DNA from: Chromobacterium sp. IIBBL 290-4
Lineage (GTDB): Bacteria; Pseudomonadota; Gammaproteobacteria; Burkholderiales; Chromobacteriaceae
NCBI RefSeq assembly: GCF_024207115.1
Contig: NZ_CP100128.1
Location: 2,480,001 to 2,544,000 of the forward strand
Length of the DNA stretch: 64,000 nt
Direction: 5' to 3'
The notes beneath the pieces are model-generated. The model was not told the origin of the DNA and did not search any database. It saw nothing but the letters and a program-made list of their open reading frames with translations. The translations under genes were made by a program, and so were the position numbers. Positions 38,980 to 47,409 of the stretch are shown here, piece by piece. Each line of letters begins with the position of its first letter. Positions within the stretch are counted from its first letter, which is position 1.

Positions 38980-39000
38980 GCGGGCGGCCTGGCCGCCCGC
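38980..39000 (-). repeat. Intercistronic hairpin in the heme operon
   Basis: GCGGGCGGCC and GGCCGCCCGC are perfect inverted copies separated by one base, between the receptor stop and the chuS start. It may lower downstream expression relative to the receptor or protect the receptor message. Confidence 0.6.
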
Positions 39001-39013
39001 GGGTATGAAGGGT

Positions 39014-41143
39014 TTAGAACTGGTATTCGACGCTGGCGCTGACGTTGCGGCCCGGCTGGGTGTATTGGTCAATCGGATCGCGGCTGGCGACATTGCGGAC
39101 GTCGGCGTCTTTCCAATATTTCTTGTCGAGCAGGTTGAACACCCCGGCGCGGACTACCATCTGCTTAGCCGGTTTCCAGTAAGCGGTCAGATCCAGCGTG
39201 GCGTAGCCCGGCGCGCCGAATTCGCTGGCCTTGTCGACTTTCTTGGCGGCGACGGCGCGGACCAGGGCTTCGCCGCCGAAGCGGTCAGCGTCGTAGCGCA
39301 GGCCCCAGACCGAGGTGAAAGGCGCGACTTCGCGCAGATGGGCGCCATCCTGCAGATTGCGCCCATGGGCATAGGCCAGCGAGGCGCTGGCGCTCCAGCC
39401 CGGCGCGAAGCGCCAGCTGGCCTTGGCCTCGGCACCTTTGATGTCGGCGCGGCCGATATTCTGATACTGAGTGGTCATCAGGCCGTTGACCGGCGCCAGC
39501 GTCACCAGCGAGATGAAGTCGCGGTAGCGGTTGTAGAAGGTTGTCGCGGCGAGGTCGAAGCTGTCCCATTTGCCCTTCAGCCCCAGCTCTACGCCGCGGC
39601 TGGTTTCCGATTTCAGATTGGGATTGGCCAGCACCTGGTAGGACGCGTATTGGCTGCGGTTGACGAAGACCATATTGGCCTGGTCGAACGGCGGCGCGCG
39701 GAAGCCGGAGCTCAGTTGGGCAAAGGCGGTGTAGTTGGCTGCGAAGGGCAGGCTGATACCCAACTTCGGCGAGAAGGCCTGATCGCTGAAGGAGGGGACA
39801 TTCTGCGGATTGGGATTGTTCAGCAGATAAGCCGCGTCCATTTGCGGGTTCATTTTGTAATGGTCCCAGCGCAGCGCCGGCGACACCACCACGCCATTGG
39901 CGAACTTGATGTCGTCGCTGACGAATACGCCCAGGCGGTCGGAGCGGCTGTCCGGGAACAGCTTGCTCGGATAGCCCGGCATCAGCGTGGCCGAGTTGTT
40001 GGCCGATACGGCGTATTTGCTGCGCGGCCGCGAGGTGTCGCTGCCGCTGATGTCGGCGCCCCACAGCAATTGATGTTGCGCCCCCCAGGCTTGGAAACTT
40101 TGCGCAGTATCCAGGCTCAGGCCTACGGTTTTCTGTTCGAAACCGTAGTCGTTCCAGGTGCGGCGGCCATTGGCGACGCCGCTGACGTCCTGGTCGCTGT
40201 TTTCCAGCTGTTGGCCGTAAATCTTGACGGTCAGCTCATCCAGCGGGCCGAGCTGCTTCTCTTTCCAGGCCAGGACGCCGCGCGTGCGCTTGGTGTGGTC
40301 TTGCGCTTGATTGAACGGCGAACGGGGCGTGGCCTGATTCAGCAGGTCGGTGTCCACCGAGCGTTGATATTGCTCCAGCGTCAGTTCCAGTCGGCGGTTG
40401 GCGCCGGCGTTGGCGCCGAACTTGGCCAGGATATTGTCGCTGTAACCGTTCTTGGGGTTGGCTTGGGTGCGGTTGGGACCGATAGCGCCGTTTTCGCCCT
40501 GATTTTCCAAAGCATGCGTATTGCGATGGGTGTAGTGCAGCAGCACATCGCCGCGTTCCGATTTGGCGGCGAAAGCGCCGGCCGCGCCCCAGCTGTTATC
40601 CGCTGTCGAGCCGAATGTTTTGACGCTGCCGCCCAGGCCTTGCTCCTCCGGAACAAAGTCGTCCGCCGCCAGCGTGCGATAGCCGATGACGCCGCCGATG
40701 GCGTCCGAGCCGTACAGGCTGGAGGTGGGGCCTTTGACGATGTCGATGGCGCGCAGCGTTTCCAGCTCGACGAAATCGCGGCCGGATTCGTAGATGCCCT
40801 GGCGGCCGCTATACCCTTCCGGCAGCCGCACGCCGTCGATCAGCATTAGGATGCGGTTGCCGTCTATGCCGCGTATGGTCCAGCCGGCGTTGCCGCGGCG
40901 GGCCGGATCGGCGGCGACGTCCACGCCCGGTTCGTACTTGGCGGCGTCGGAGATGTCGCGGATCAGCCTGTCGTCCAGCTTGTGGCGCGAGATCACGCTG
41001 GCGTTGGGCGCGGTTTCGGCCAGCGGCTTTTCCGTGCGATGGGCGGTGACCTGCACGGTCTCCATTTGCGGGACGCTGTCGGCGAAAGCGGGCCAGGCTG
41101 CCGCCAGGCTCAAAACGATGGGGGTGGCACGGAACAGGGCCAT
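39014..41143 (-). CDS. chuR: TonB-dependent heme/hemoglobin receptor
   Basis: A 709-residue outer-membrane receptor. A signal peptide (MALFRATPIVLSLAAAWPAFA) is followed by a TonB-box-like METVQVTA, the plug (GWTIRGIDGNRILMLIDGVRLPEG, GPTSSLYGSDAIGGVIGY) and a 22-strand barrel ending in ASVEYQF, with terminal Phe. The heme-receptor boxes FRAP and NPNL are present, but no histidine occurs between them, where several characterised heme receptors carry one. It lies 52 bases after hemP and is followed by chuSTUV. GGAGATT precedes the ATG. Confidence 0.92.
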   Translation of the reverse strand: MALFRATPIVLSLAAAWPAFADSVPQMETVQVTAHRTEKPLAETAPNASVISRHKLDDRLIRDISDAAKYEPGVDVAADPARRGNAGWTIRGIDGNRILMLIDGVRLPEGYSGRQGIYESGRDFVELETLRAIDIVKGPTSSLYGSDAIGGVIGYRTLAADDFVPEEQGLGGSVKTFGSTADNSWGAAGAFAAKSERGDVLLHYTHRNTHALENQGENGAIGPNRTQANPKNGYSDNILAKFGANAGANRRLELTLEQYQRSVDTDLLNQATPRSPFNQAQDHTKRTRGVLAWKEKQLGPLDELTVKIYGQQLENSDQDVSGVANGRRTWNDYGFEQKTVGLSLDTAQSFQAWGAQHQLLWGADISGSDTSRPRSKYAVSANNSATLMPGYPSKLFPDSRSDRLGVFVSDDIKFANGVVVSPALRWDHYKMNPQMDAAYLLNNPNPQNVPSFSDQAFSPKLGISLPFAANYTAFAQLSSGFRAPPFDQANMVFVNRSQYASYQVLANPNLKSETSRGVELGLKGKWDSFDLAATTFYNRYRDFISLVTLAPVNGLMTTQYQNIGRADIKGAEAKASWRFAPGWSASASLAYAHGRNLQDGAHLREVAPFTSVWGLRYDADRFGGEALVRAVAAKKVDKASEFGAPGYATLDLTAYWKPAKQMVVRAGVFNLLDKKYWKDADVRNVASRDPIDQYTQPGRNVSASVEYQF

Positions 41144-41195
41144 GGAATCTCCATTATTGTCTGCCGCTGGCGGGCTTGAGGCCGGCCGCGGTTTG

Positions 41196-41354
41196 TTATT
41201 TGATCAGTATCAGTTTGTCGTTGCGGGTGAGCTGCAGGCGGTAGATCTCGCCCTTGTGCTCGATCCGCACCTCCCGCCCGGCGGCGAACAGCTGGCGGCT
41301 GTCCAGTTGCGGCGTCGGCGCCGGGGCGGGGCGGGGAGGGTTTTGCGTGTTCAT
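41196..41354 (-). CDS. chuP: HemP/HmuP-family small heme-uptake regulator
   Basis: A 52-residue protein ending in the family signature SRQLFAAGREVRIEHKGEIYRLQLTRNDKLILIK, where the RLQLTRNDKLILIK tail is nearly invariant. A Pro/Ala-rich N-terminus precedes it. HemP/HmuP proteins support expression of heme receptors, and in C. violaceum the homologue ChuP is needed for receptor production. I start it at the ATG at 41354; the longer open frame to 41462 would run through the Fur box. First gene of the operon. Confidence 0.92.
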   Translation of the reverse strand: MNTQNPPRPAPAPTPQLDSRQLFAAGREVRIEHKGEIYRLQLTRNDKLILIK

Positions 41355-41359
41355 TATTA

Positions 41360-41378
41360 AATGATAACCATTATCATT
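41360..41378. promoter_or_regulatory. Fur box of the heme operon
   Basis: AATGATAACCATTATCATT is a perfect 8-3-8 palindrome matching the 19-bp Fur consensus very closely. It ends 6 bases before the hemP start on the minus strand, so iron-loaded Fur should block the whole chuPRSTUV operon. Confidence 0.92.
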
Positions 41379-41610
41379 CTCATGATCAAGACTGTGATAA
41401 GGCAAAGCGCAGGGGCGGTGTCGGGACGGACGCGCGCTGAATCTTCGGCTGCGCGTTTGCATCCTTCAGCCAAGCCAAGGCCTGGCGCGCTCATGGGCGC
41501 CGCGCCTCGCGCGGACAGATTAAGGAAGATGAGGGGATATCGAGCGGCATCTGCCGCCGTCGCCGGGCGTCGTGTTTGCTTTGAATGGCGGCGCGGGATG
41601 GGGAGGGGGT

Positions 41611-41639
41611 CAGGGCTAAGCTTGGGACGCCTAGCCCTG
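41611..41639 (-). terminator. Hairpin after the second iron ABC operon
   Basis: CAGGGCTA and TAGCCCTG form an 8-bp perfect stem with a 13-base loop, 8 bases beyond the stop of the ATPase gene. The rest of the 292-base gap (41355-41646) holds the heme-operon Fur box and no gene I can support. Confidence 0.45.
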
Positions 41640-41646
41640 TCTCGGC

Positions 41647-42414
41647 TTAGACGGCGCGCAGGCCGTCCACCAGCACATGCGGGCGGCCCAGGCTGCAGCG
41701 CTCCACCCGCGCTTCCACGCCGTAGACGGCAGCCAGGCTGGCTTGATCTACCACCTGCTCCGGCTGGCCGTTGGCCAGCAGCGCGCCATCCTGCAGCAGC
41801 AAGGCGCGCTGGCAGTGCCTGAGGGCGGCGTTCAGATCATGCAGCACGATGACGGTGATCATGCCGCGGCGGGCGGTTTCCTCGCGCAGCAGCGCCATCA
41901 CGTGGAACTGATGATTCAGGTCCAGCGCCGACAAGGGCTCGTCCAGCAGCAGCACTTGCGGCTCGCGGATCAAGGCCTGGGCGACGCCGGCCAGCTGTCT
42001 TTGGCCGCCGGAGAGCTGATCCAGCCGGCGCATCGCCAGCGCTCCTATGCCCAGGCTGTCCAGCAAGGCAAAAGCCGCGCGCTCGTCCGGCGCTTTGCCT
42101 GAGGCCGATCCGCCAGCGCGGCCGGCCACCAGCACCGATTCCAGCACCGACAGCGGAATGGCGGGCGGCAGCGCTTGCGGCAGATAGGCGACGCGCGGAT
42201 CGCGCCGCGCCAGCGGCTGGCCATCCAGCAGCATGTCGCCGCTGGCCGCCTGCAAACCGGCTAGCGCGCGCAGCAGGGTGGATTTGCCGCTGCCGTTGGG
42301 GCCGAGCAGCGCGGCCATTTCGCCGGCGCGCAAGGCCGGCGCGTCCAGGCCGCGCAGCACCTGGCGGCGGCCATAAGAAACCGAAAGACGGCGGATGGAC
42401 AGGACTGGGCTCAT
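41647..42414 (-). CDS. Iron(siderophore) ABC transporter ATP-binding protein
   Basis: A 255-residue FepC/FecE-type ATPase. It shows Walker A GPNGSGKST (about residues 37-45), signature LSGGQRQLAGVAQAL, Walker B VLLLDEPLSALD and the switch histidine in VLHDLNAAL. Its ATG overlaps the TGA of the permease gene (ATGA). The frame stays open upstream through the permease gene, but that part is out of phase with the real coding sequence. It completes the binding-protein/permease/ATPase set next to the catecholate receptor. Confidence 0.92.
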   Translation of the reverse strand: MSPVLSIRRLSVSYGRRQVLRGLDAPALRAGEMAALLGPNGSGKSTLLRALAGLQAASGDMLLDGQPLARRDPRVAYLPQALPPAIPLSVLESVLVAGRAGGSASGKAPDERAAFALLDSLGIGALAMRRLDQLSGGQRQLAGVAQALIREPQVLLLDEPLSALDLNHQFHVMALLREETARRGMITVIVLHDLNAALRHCQRALLLQDGALLANGQPEQVVDQASLAAVYGVEARVERCSLGRPHVLVDGLRAV

Positions 42415-43469
42415 GGGCGGCCTCCGTTGCGCAGCACGATGGCGATGAAGAAGGGAATGCCGACCAGCGAGGTGACGATGCCCACCGGCACGATGGCGCC
42501 CGCGCTGAGGTGCTTGCCGGCGCAAGACGCCAGCGACAGGATGGCGGCGCCGGTCAGGGCGCTGGCCGGCAGGTAAAAGCGGTGGTCCTCTCCGGCCAGG
42601 CGGCGGGCGATGTGCGGCGCGATCAGGCCGATGAAGCCTATGGTGCCGACAAAGGCCACCGCCATGGAGGTGAGCAGGCTGGCGCGCAACAAGGCGCCCA
42701 GGCGCAGCCGGCGCACATCCACGCCGAAGCTGGCGGCGCGGTCTTCGCCCAGCCGCAAGGCGGTGAGCTGCCAGGCGCGGGCCAGCGACCAGGGCAGCAC
42801 CAGGGCGAAGGCGGCGAAGGTGAGGCCGATCTGCGGCCAGGTGGCGCGGCTCAGGCTGCCCATCAGCCAGAACACCAGGTCTTGCAGCGACTCGGCGGTG
42901 GAAATGAATTGCAGCAGCGACACCAGCGCGTTGAAGCTGAAGAACAGCGCGATGCCGAACATCACCACGCCGTTGGCCGACATGCGGCCGGCGCGGGACA
43001 CCAGGTCCAGCAGCAGGGCCGAGCTCAGCGCGAAGACGAAGGCGTTGACCGGCAGCATCCACTCGGCGGGCAGGCCGGGCAGGCTGAGCTTGAGGATCAG
43101 CGCCAGCGCCGCGCCCAGCGCCGCGGCCGGCTGCAGGCCCAGCGTGAACGGATCGGCCAGCGGGTTGTGCAGCACGGTCTGCATTTCCGCGCCGGCCAGG
43201 CCCAGCGCCAGACCGGCGGCGACGGCGATCAGCGCGGCGGGCAGGCGGATCTGCCAGACGATGACGGCGGTGGCGGGGTCGGCGGTGTCCGGCTGGCGCA
43301 GCGTTTGCCACAGCGTTTCCAGGCTGAGCCCGCTGGCGCCGGTGGTGATGTCGAGCAAAGCGCCGGCGGCCAGGATCAGCGACAGGACGAGCAGAACCAG
43401 CCATTTGCGCCGCAGCTGGCGGCGATGGTCGGCGGCGACTTGCTGGTAGGATAAGGCGGCCGCGGTCAT
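42411..43469 (-). CDS. Iron(siderophore) ABC transporter permease
   Basis: A 352-residue FecCD-family permease with about ten transmembrane segments. The motif VLHNPLADPFTLGLQPAAALG is the equivalent of the usual NPLADPxxLGxxxGA segment, and AFVGTIGFIGLIAPHIAR marks the coupling region. An N-terminal basic stretch (RRQLRRKW) precedes the first helix. The start at 43469 overlaps the stop of the binding-protein gene (ATGA). One permease gene is present, so the channel is probably a homodimer. Confidence 0.92.
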   Translation of the reverse strand: MTAAALSYQQVAADHRRQLRRKWLVLLVLSLILAAGALLDITTGASGLSLETLWQTLRQPDTADPATAVIVWQIRLPAALIAVAAGLALGLAGAEMQTVLHNPLADPFTLGLQPAAALGAALALILKLSLPGLPAEWMLPVNAFVFALSSALLLDLVSRAGRMSANGVVMFGIALFFSFNALVSLLQFISTAESLQDLVFWLMGSLSRATWPQIGLTFAAFALVLPWSLARAWQLTALRLGEDRAASFGVDVRRLRLGALLRASLLTSMAVAFVGTIGFIGLIAPHIARRLAGEDHRFYLPASALTGAAILSLASCAGKHLSAGAIVPVGIVTSLVGIPFFIAIVLRNGGRP

Positions 43470-44572
43470 GGCTTGCCCTTCACCCAGTACACGCCTTGGG
43501 GCTCGATGGCCAGGAAGTCGCGGTGCAGTTGCTTCCAGCTGGCCTCGGGGTCGAGCTTGGCGAAGGTTTGCGGTTGCAGCGTCTTGGCGAAGGCTTCCAG
43601 CAGCACGATGTGATAGGGCGTGTTGTAGAAATGGTGCCAAGCGCCCAGCGTGCGGCCTTGCCGCACCGCCTTGAGCGCGCCGACTGGGCTGCGCGCGGCG
43701 GCTTTCAGCAAGGAAGCGCGCGCCTGGGCCGGCGAGACCGCCGGGCCGAACTGGATGCCGGCGGCGGCGCCCGGTTCGGCGCTGCCGGTGCCGATATACC
43801 AGTCCGGCTGCAGCGCCAGCACTTTCTCCATATTGATTTCGCCCAGCGGCGTCGGCAGCAGCGCGTCGCCGATGTTCACGCCGCCGGCGGCGTCCACCAG
43901 TTCGCCCAGGCTGCCCTTGCCGGCGCTGGCCACATGCGGGAACGCGCCGGCGCGCAGGTCGAGAAACACCTTGGGTTTCTGAGCGGCGGGAATGGCGCGG
44001 CTGGCCTGGCGGATGGCGTCCAGCCTGGTTTGGTAAAAGCGGATGAAGCGCTCGGCCTCGGCTTCGCGTTGCAGCGCCTTGCCCATGATGCGCAGGCTGG
44101 GGATGGTGTGCTCCAGCGGCGCGTCGCGGAAATCGACGAACACCACCGGCACCTTGGCCGCCTGCAATTGCTTGACGATGGGGTTGGACACGCCGGGGCC
44201 GTGGCCGGACAGGCTGAAGATGGCGATGTCGGGGCGCAGCGTCAGCACTTTTTCGGCATTGACCGAGCTTTCGCTGGTGTTGCCTATCAGCGGGATGCGG
44301 TCGATTTCCGGAAAGCGCTTTTTGTATTGGGCGTAGGTTTGCGGGTCCAGCTGGCGGAAGTCGCCTTGCCAGCCGGCCAGCCGCGCCTGCGGGGCTTTGC
44401 CCTCCAGCAGCGCCAGCGAGTAGAACAAGCGGCCTTCGCCCAGCAGGATGCGCTGGACCTTGGCCGGCGTCTCCACTTTGCGGCCGGCGATGTCGGTGAT
44501 GACGGCGGCGCGGGCGGAAAAAGCGCATGCGGCGATAGCGAGCGCGAGCAGGGCGCGGATCAGCGTTTTCAT
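43466..44572 (-). CDS. Iron(siderophore) ABC transporter substrate-binding protein
   Basis: A 368-residue periplasmic binding protein, longer than HmuT-type proteins. It has the signal peptide MKTLIRALLALAIAACAFSARA, then ITDIAGRKVETPAKVQRILL at the start of the mature protein and RPDIAIFSLSGHGPG further on. Near the C-terminus comes GAWHHFYNTPYHIVLLEAFA, a segment typical of a group of siderophore-binding proteins. It is cotranscribed with the permease and ATPase and lies 12 bases after the DUF2218 gene. The siderophore is unknown; the neighbouring receptor points to a catecholate. Confidence 0.9.
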   Translation of the reverse strand: MKTLIRALLALAIAACAFSARAAVITDIAGRKVETPAKVQRILLGEGRLFYSLALLEGKAPQARLAGWQGDFRQLDPQTYAQYKKRFPEIDRIPLIGNTSESSVNAEKVLTLRPDIAIFSLSGHGPGVSNPIVKQLQAAKVPVVFVDFRDAPLEHTIPSLRIMGKALQREAEAERFIRFYQTRLDAIRQASRAIPAAQKPKVFLDLRAGAFPHVASAGKGSLGELVDAAGGVNIGDALLPTPLGEINMEKVLALQPDWYIGTGSAEPGAAAGIQFGPAVSPAQARASLLKAAARSPVGALKAVRQGRTLGAWHHFYNTPYHIVLLEAFAKTLQPQTFAKLDPEASWKQLHRDFLAIEPQGVYWVKGKP

Positions 44573-44584
44573 CTTGGCTCCCGC

Positions 44585-44872
44585 TCAGGCTTCAGCTTGC
44601 CAGGCAAGCTTGAGTTCCGGTTGCTTGGCCATCAGCCCCAGGTGCTCGTCCATGATGAATTCGATCTTGGCCAGCTTGTCGGCGGCGTCGGCTTCGCACC
44701 ACATCGCCAGGGTGTCGTCGGCGCGTTCGATGCGGCACACGCCGATGGGAAACTGGACGTGGGCGCGATGGCTGTCGAAATCCACCGGCACTTTCAGCGC
44801 GTAATGCTTGCACAGCTTGTACAGCACCTTGTCGGCATTGGGCGTGGTGAACGAGGCGCGGCTCTGGGGCAT
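44585..44872 (-). CDS. DUF2218-family protein
   Basis: A 95-residue cytoplasmic protein with the DUF2218 pattern: an N-terminal AxFTTPNADKVLYKLCKHYALKV, then VDFDSHRAHVQFPIGVCRI and a C-terminal helix around KIEFIMDEHLGLMA. Members are widespread next to siderophore transport or siderophore-interacting-protein genes, and some are fused to ferric reductases. A part in releasing iron from the imported siderophore is a reasonable inference but untested. GGAG precedes the ATG. The gene lies between the receptor and the ABC genes. Confidence 0.88.
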   Translation of the reverse strand: MPQSRASFTTPNADKVLYKLCKHYALKVPVDFDSHRAHVQFPIGVCRIERADDTLAMWCEADAADKLAKIEFIMDEHLGLMAKQPELKLAWQAEA

Positions 44873-44902
44873 GATGTTTTCTCCATTCTTTAAAACGGGA
44901 CG

Positions 44903-44939
44903 CGGCAGTTAGCGAACCGCAGGGGTTCGGCAACTGCCG
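44903..44939 (-). terminator. Two-tier hairpin between receptor and DUF2218 genes
   Basis: CGGCAGTT / AACTGCCG encloses CGAACC / GGTTCG, with two mismatched bases on each side, and is followed on the minus strand after six bases by TTTT. It may partly terminate transcription after the receptor, which is usually needed in larger amounts than the ABC proteins. Confidence 0.6.
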
Positions 44940-44988
44940 TGCAGGGCTTCCCGCGCCGCTCGCCAGGGGCGGACGGCGCGCGCGGGGC

Positions 44989-47091
44989 TTAGAACTTGCC
45001 GCTCAGGGTCAGCCAATAACGGCGGCCCTCGTCGACCATCCAGTTGCCGTTGAGCGGGCCGACCACATTCGGAACCGAGTTGCCGACGCGGTCATCGATG
45101 GCGACGCTGCGGTCGCCGACGTTGAGCACCGCGAAGTTGAGGTCGAAGTGCTTGCTCAGCTTGTAGCTGCCGCCCAGGTCGAAGGTGCTGGAGCCGCCGC
45201 GGGTGCGCACGCCGTAGGCGCCGTTGCGGAAGCCGGTGTAATACTGCTTGCCTTCGAAGTTGAGGCGGGTATACAGGCCCAGCTTTTCCATCGGGGTCCA
45301 GTCCAGCTTGACGTTGCCGGAATGTTCCGGCGTTTTGTCCAGCGGCATGCCTTCCAGCGACTGGCCGGAGAAGGTGGTGTCCTTGCCGCCGTGGCGCTTG
45401 GACTTGGTGTAGGTGTAGTTGCCGGACAGCGACCAGCTAGGCGCGAAGGCCCAGTTGCCGGACAGCTCCAGCCCGTGGATGTTCACCGCGTCTACATTGC
45501 CGTAAACATAAACGCGCGACGGCTTGCCCTTGGAGACCAGCTGATTGCTGAACTGGTCGGTGCCATAGCTGACCACTTTGTTCTTGAACTGGTTGTAGAA
45601 CAGCGTGGCGTTGGCGCTCAGCCCCTTGTTGTCGTCGAAATGCGCGCTGGCCTCGTAGGAGGTGCTTTCCTCCGGTTTCAGGTTGGGGTCGCCGCACAGC
45701 AGGCCCACTTCGATCTGCTTGCCGGTGCGCATGCAGAAGCCGGCGGCGCCCTGGCGTATGGTCGGCGCCTTGAAGCCCTTGCCGAAGCCGCCCTTCAGCG
45801 TCCATTGCGGGGTGAGCTGTTCCACCAGGTAAACGCGCGGCGTGAAGTGGGTGCCGAAGATGCTGTGATGATCGACGCGGCCGCCGCCGGTCAGTTTCAG
45901 GCTGTCGGTGATGTCGTAAGTATCTTCGCCGAACAGTGCCCAGGTATTGATGGTCACCTTGTCCGGGTTGGCCGCGCCCCGGTACTTGAAGCGGGAGGGA
46001 TCAAACGCTTCTTGCGCTTGCAGGCTGGAGCCGACTTGCTGGCCGATCTGCGAGCCGAGCTTCAGCGTGTGCCTGTCGAGCAGAATGGACAATTGCGCGT
46101 CCAGCGTGCTGTTGGTGATCTTCAAATCCTTGCCGTCGTTGACGCCGTTGGTGTCGGAGCTGGACTTGTCGATTTCCTGATACAGGGCCACGCTGGAGCG
46201 CAGCGCGCCGTATTTGCCGCTGTGGCTCAGGCTCCAGTGGTCGCGGGTGTCGAGCTGGTCGTATTTGTCGGAGCCGGCGGCCAGCGATTTGCCTGGCGTG
46301 GTGGTCTTGCGCAGCGTGTTGTGGCCGGCCTCCAGCGTGATTTCATTGCCGGCGTTCGGGGTGAGGCTCAGCTTGGCGTTGATGTCGCCCACATGGACCG
46401 CATCCTTGCCGCCGTCGCGGCTCTTCGGGAAATAGATGCTGTCTTCCGCCTGATTGTTCAGCGCGCCATACAGCTGCAGCGACAACAGGTCCTGTTGCAG
46501 CGGGCCGCCCACCCAGAAGCTGCTCTGGCCGGTGTCGCCCTCGTTGGCGTGCTCGGTGATGGTGCCGCCCAGGGTCATGGCGCCGTGCCATTCCTTCAGC
46601 GATTTGCGGGTGATGATGTTGATCACGCCGCCCATGGCGTCGGAGCCGTACAGCGAGGACATCGGGCCGCGCACCACTTCAATGCGCTCGATCGCTTCCA
46701 GCGGTGGAATCTGGTACTGCTGGAAACCGCCGGTGCCGCGGCTGCGCGCTTCGCGGGTGTTCTGGCGGCGGCCGTCCACCATGATCAGCGTGTATTCGCC
46801 GGGCAGGCCGCGGATGGAAATGTCCTTGTCGGCGGGGCCGGAGCCGTTGACGCTGACGCCTTCCAGATTGCGGATGGCGTCGGCCAGATTGGTGAAGGGC
46901 TGCTTTTCCAGCTCTTCGCGGGTGATGACGGAGATGCTGGCCGGCGCTTCCTTGATCTTTTGCTCGTAGCCGGTAGCGGTGACCACCACGCGCTCCAGTT
47001 CGGACGGCGCTTCGGCTGCGAGGGCGGGTTGGAGAACAGCGCCTAGCGCCAGCGCGCCGGAAAGCGGCAGGATGGATTTGATACAGAGCAT
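44989..47091 (-). CDS. TonB-dependent catecholate siderophore receptor
   Basis: A 700-residue outer-membrane receptor of the FepA/IrgA type. Features are the signal peptide MLCIKSILPLSGALALGAVLQPALA, a TonB-box-like ELERVVVTA, the plug segments DISIRGLPGEYTLIMVDGRRQNTRE and GPMSSLYGSDAMGGVINIITRK, the barrel segment GFGKGFKAPTIRQ, a CMRTGKQIEVGLLCGDPNLKPEES stretch with two Cys that may form a loop disulfide, and a terminal Phe. The start at 47091 begins the signal peptide; a further ATG at 47133 adds 14 residues and has no ribosome binding site. Fur-like sites lie upstream. The exact siderophore is not known. Confidence 0.9.
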   Translation of the reverse strand: MLCIKSILPLSGALALGAVLQPALAAEAPSELERVVVTATGYEQKIKEAPASISVITREELEKQPFTNLADAIRNLEGVSVNGSGPADKDISIRGLPGEYTLIMVDGRRQNTREARSRGTGGFQQYQIPPLEAIERIEVVRGPMSSLYGSDAMGGVINIITRKSLKEWHGAMTLGGTITEHANEGDTGQSSFWVGGPLQQDLLSLQLYGALNNQAEDSIYFPKSRDGGKDAVHVGDINAKLSLTPNAGNEITLEAGHNTLRKTTTPGKSLAAGSDKYDQLDTRDHWSLSHSGKYGALRSSVALYQEIDKSSSDTNGVNDGKDLKITNSTLDAQLSILLDRHTLKLGSQIGQQVGSSLQAQEAFDPSRFKYRGAANPDKVTINTWALFGEDTYDITDSLKLTGGGRVDHHSIFGTHFTPRVYLVEQLTPQWTLKGGFGKGFKAPTIRQGAAGFCMRTGKQIEVGLLCGDPNLKPEESTSYEASAHFDDNKGLSANATLFYNQFKNKVVSYGTDQFSNQLVSKGKPSRVYVYGNVDAVNIHGLELSGNWAFAPSWSLSGNYTYTKSKRHGGKDTTFSGQSLEGMPLDKTPEHSGNVKLDWTPMEKLGLYTRLNFEGKQYYTGFRNGAYGVRTRGGSSTFDLGGSYKLSKHFDLNFAVLNVGDRSVAIDDRVGNSVPNVVGPLNGNWMVDEGRRYWLTLSGKF

Positions 47092-47146
47092 GAAGGTGCT
47101 TTCACGGAAGTGATTTATCTGGATTCGCCTCATTTTTGGGCGAATT

Positions 47147-47160
47147 TGAGAATAATTTTC
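47147..47160. promoter_or_regulatory. Fur-like site upstream of the catecholate receptor
   Basis: TGAGAATAATTTTC resembles the Fur half-site pair TGATAAT/ATTATCA with two mismatches. It lies 56 bases before the chosen receptor start. Confidence 0.55.
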
Positions 47161-47191
47161 GTTTAATTATGCTTTGAAGATTAATTTTGTG

Positions 47192-47214
47192 CAAATGAAA
47201 ATTATTCACATTTG
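47192..47214. promoter_or_regulatory. Second Fur-like inverted repeat upstream of the catecholate receptor
   Basis: CAAATGAAAATTATTCACATTTG has perfect CAAATG/CATTTG ends and a Fur-like core TGAAAATTATTCA. It lies in the AT-rich 318-base gap (47092-47409) between the divergent receptor and phosphorylase genes, which holds no other gene that I can support. Confidence 0.5.
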
Positions 47215-47409
47215 ATCTTGTGCAAACGCGGGTCTGGCGCTTGCTCCACGCGCGGATAAAAGATTTCTTAGCACTTATGTCTAAGGCTATCGCCAGGCTT
47301 CAGGATTCGGACATAATCAGACTGTAAGACAAGCGCGGCGTCATTCCGTCCGCGCCGATAACAGCATGGCCGCAGGCTGGACGCAGCCGCAGGTCGGGGA
47401 GGGACGAAT

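Noticed and set aside
45148..47046. A 632-codon open frame on the plus strand opposite the siderophore receptor
   Set aside because: Antisense to a clear TonB-dependent receptor, made of Ala, Val, Gly, Gln and His repeats typical of shadow frames.
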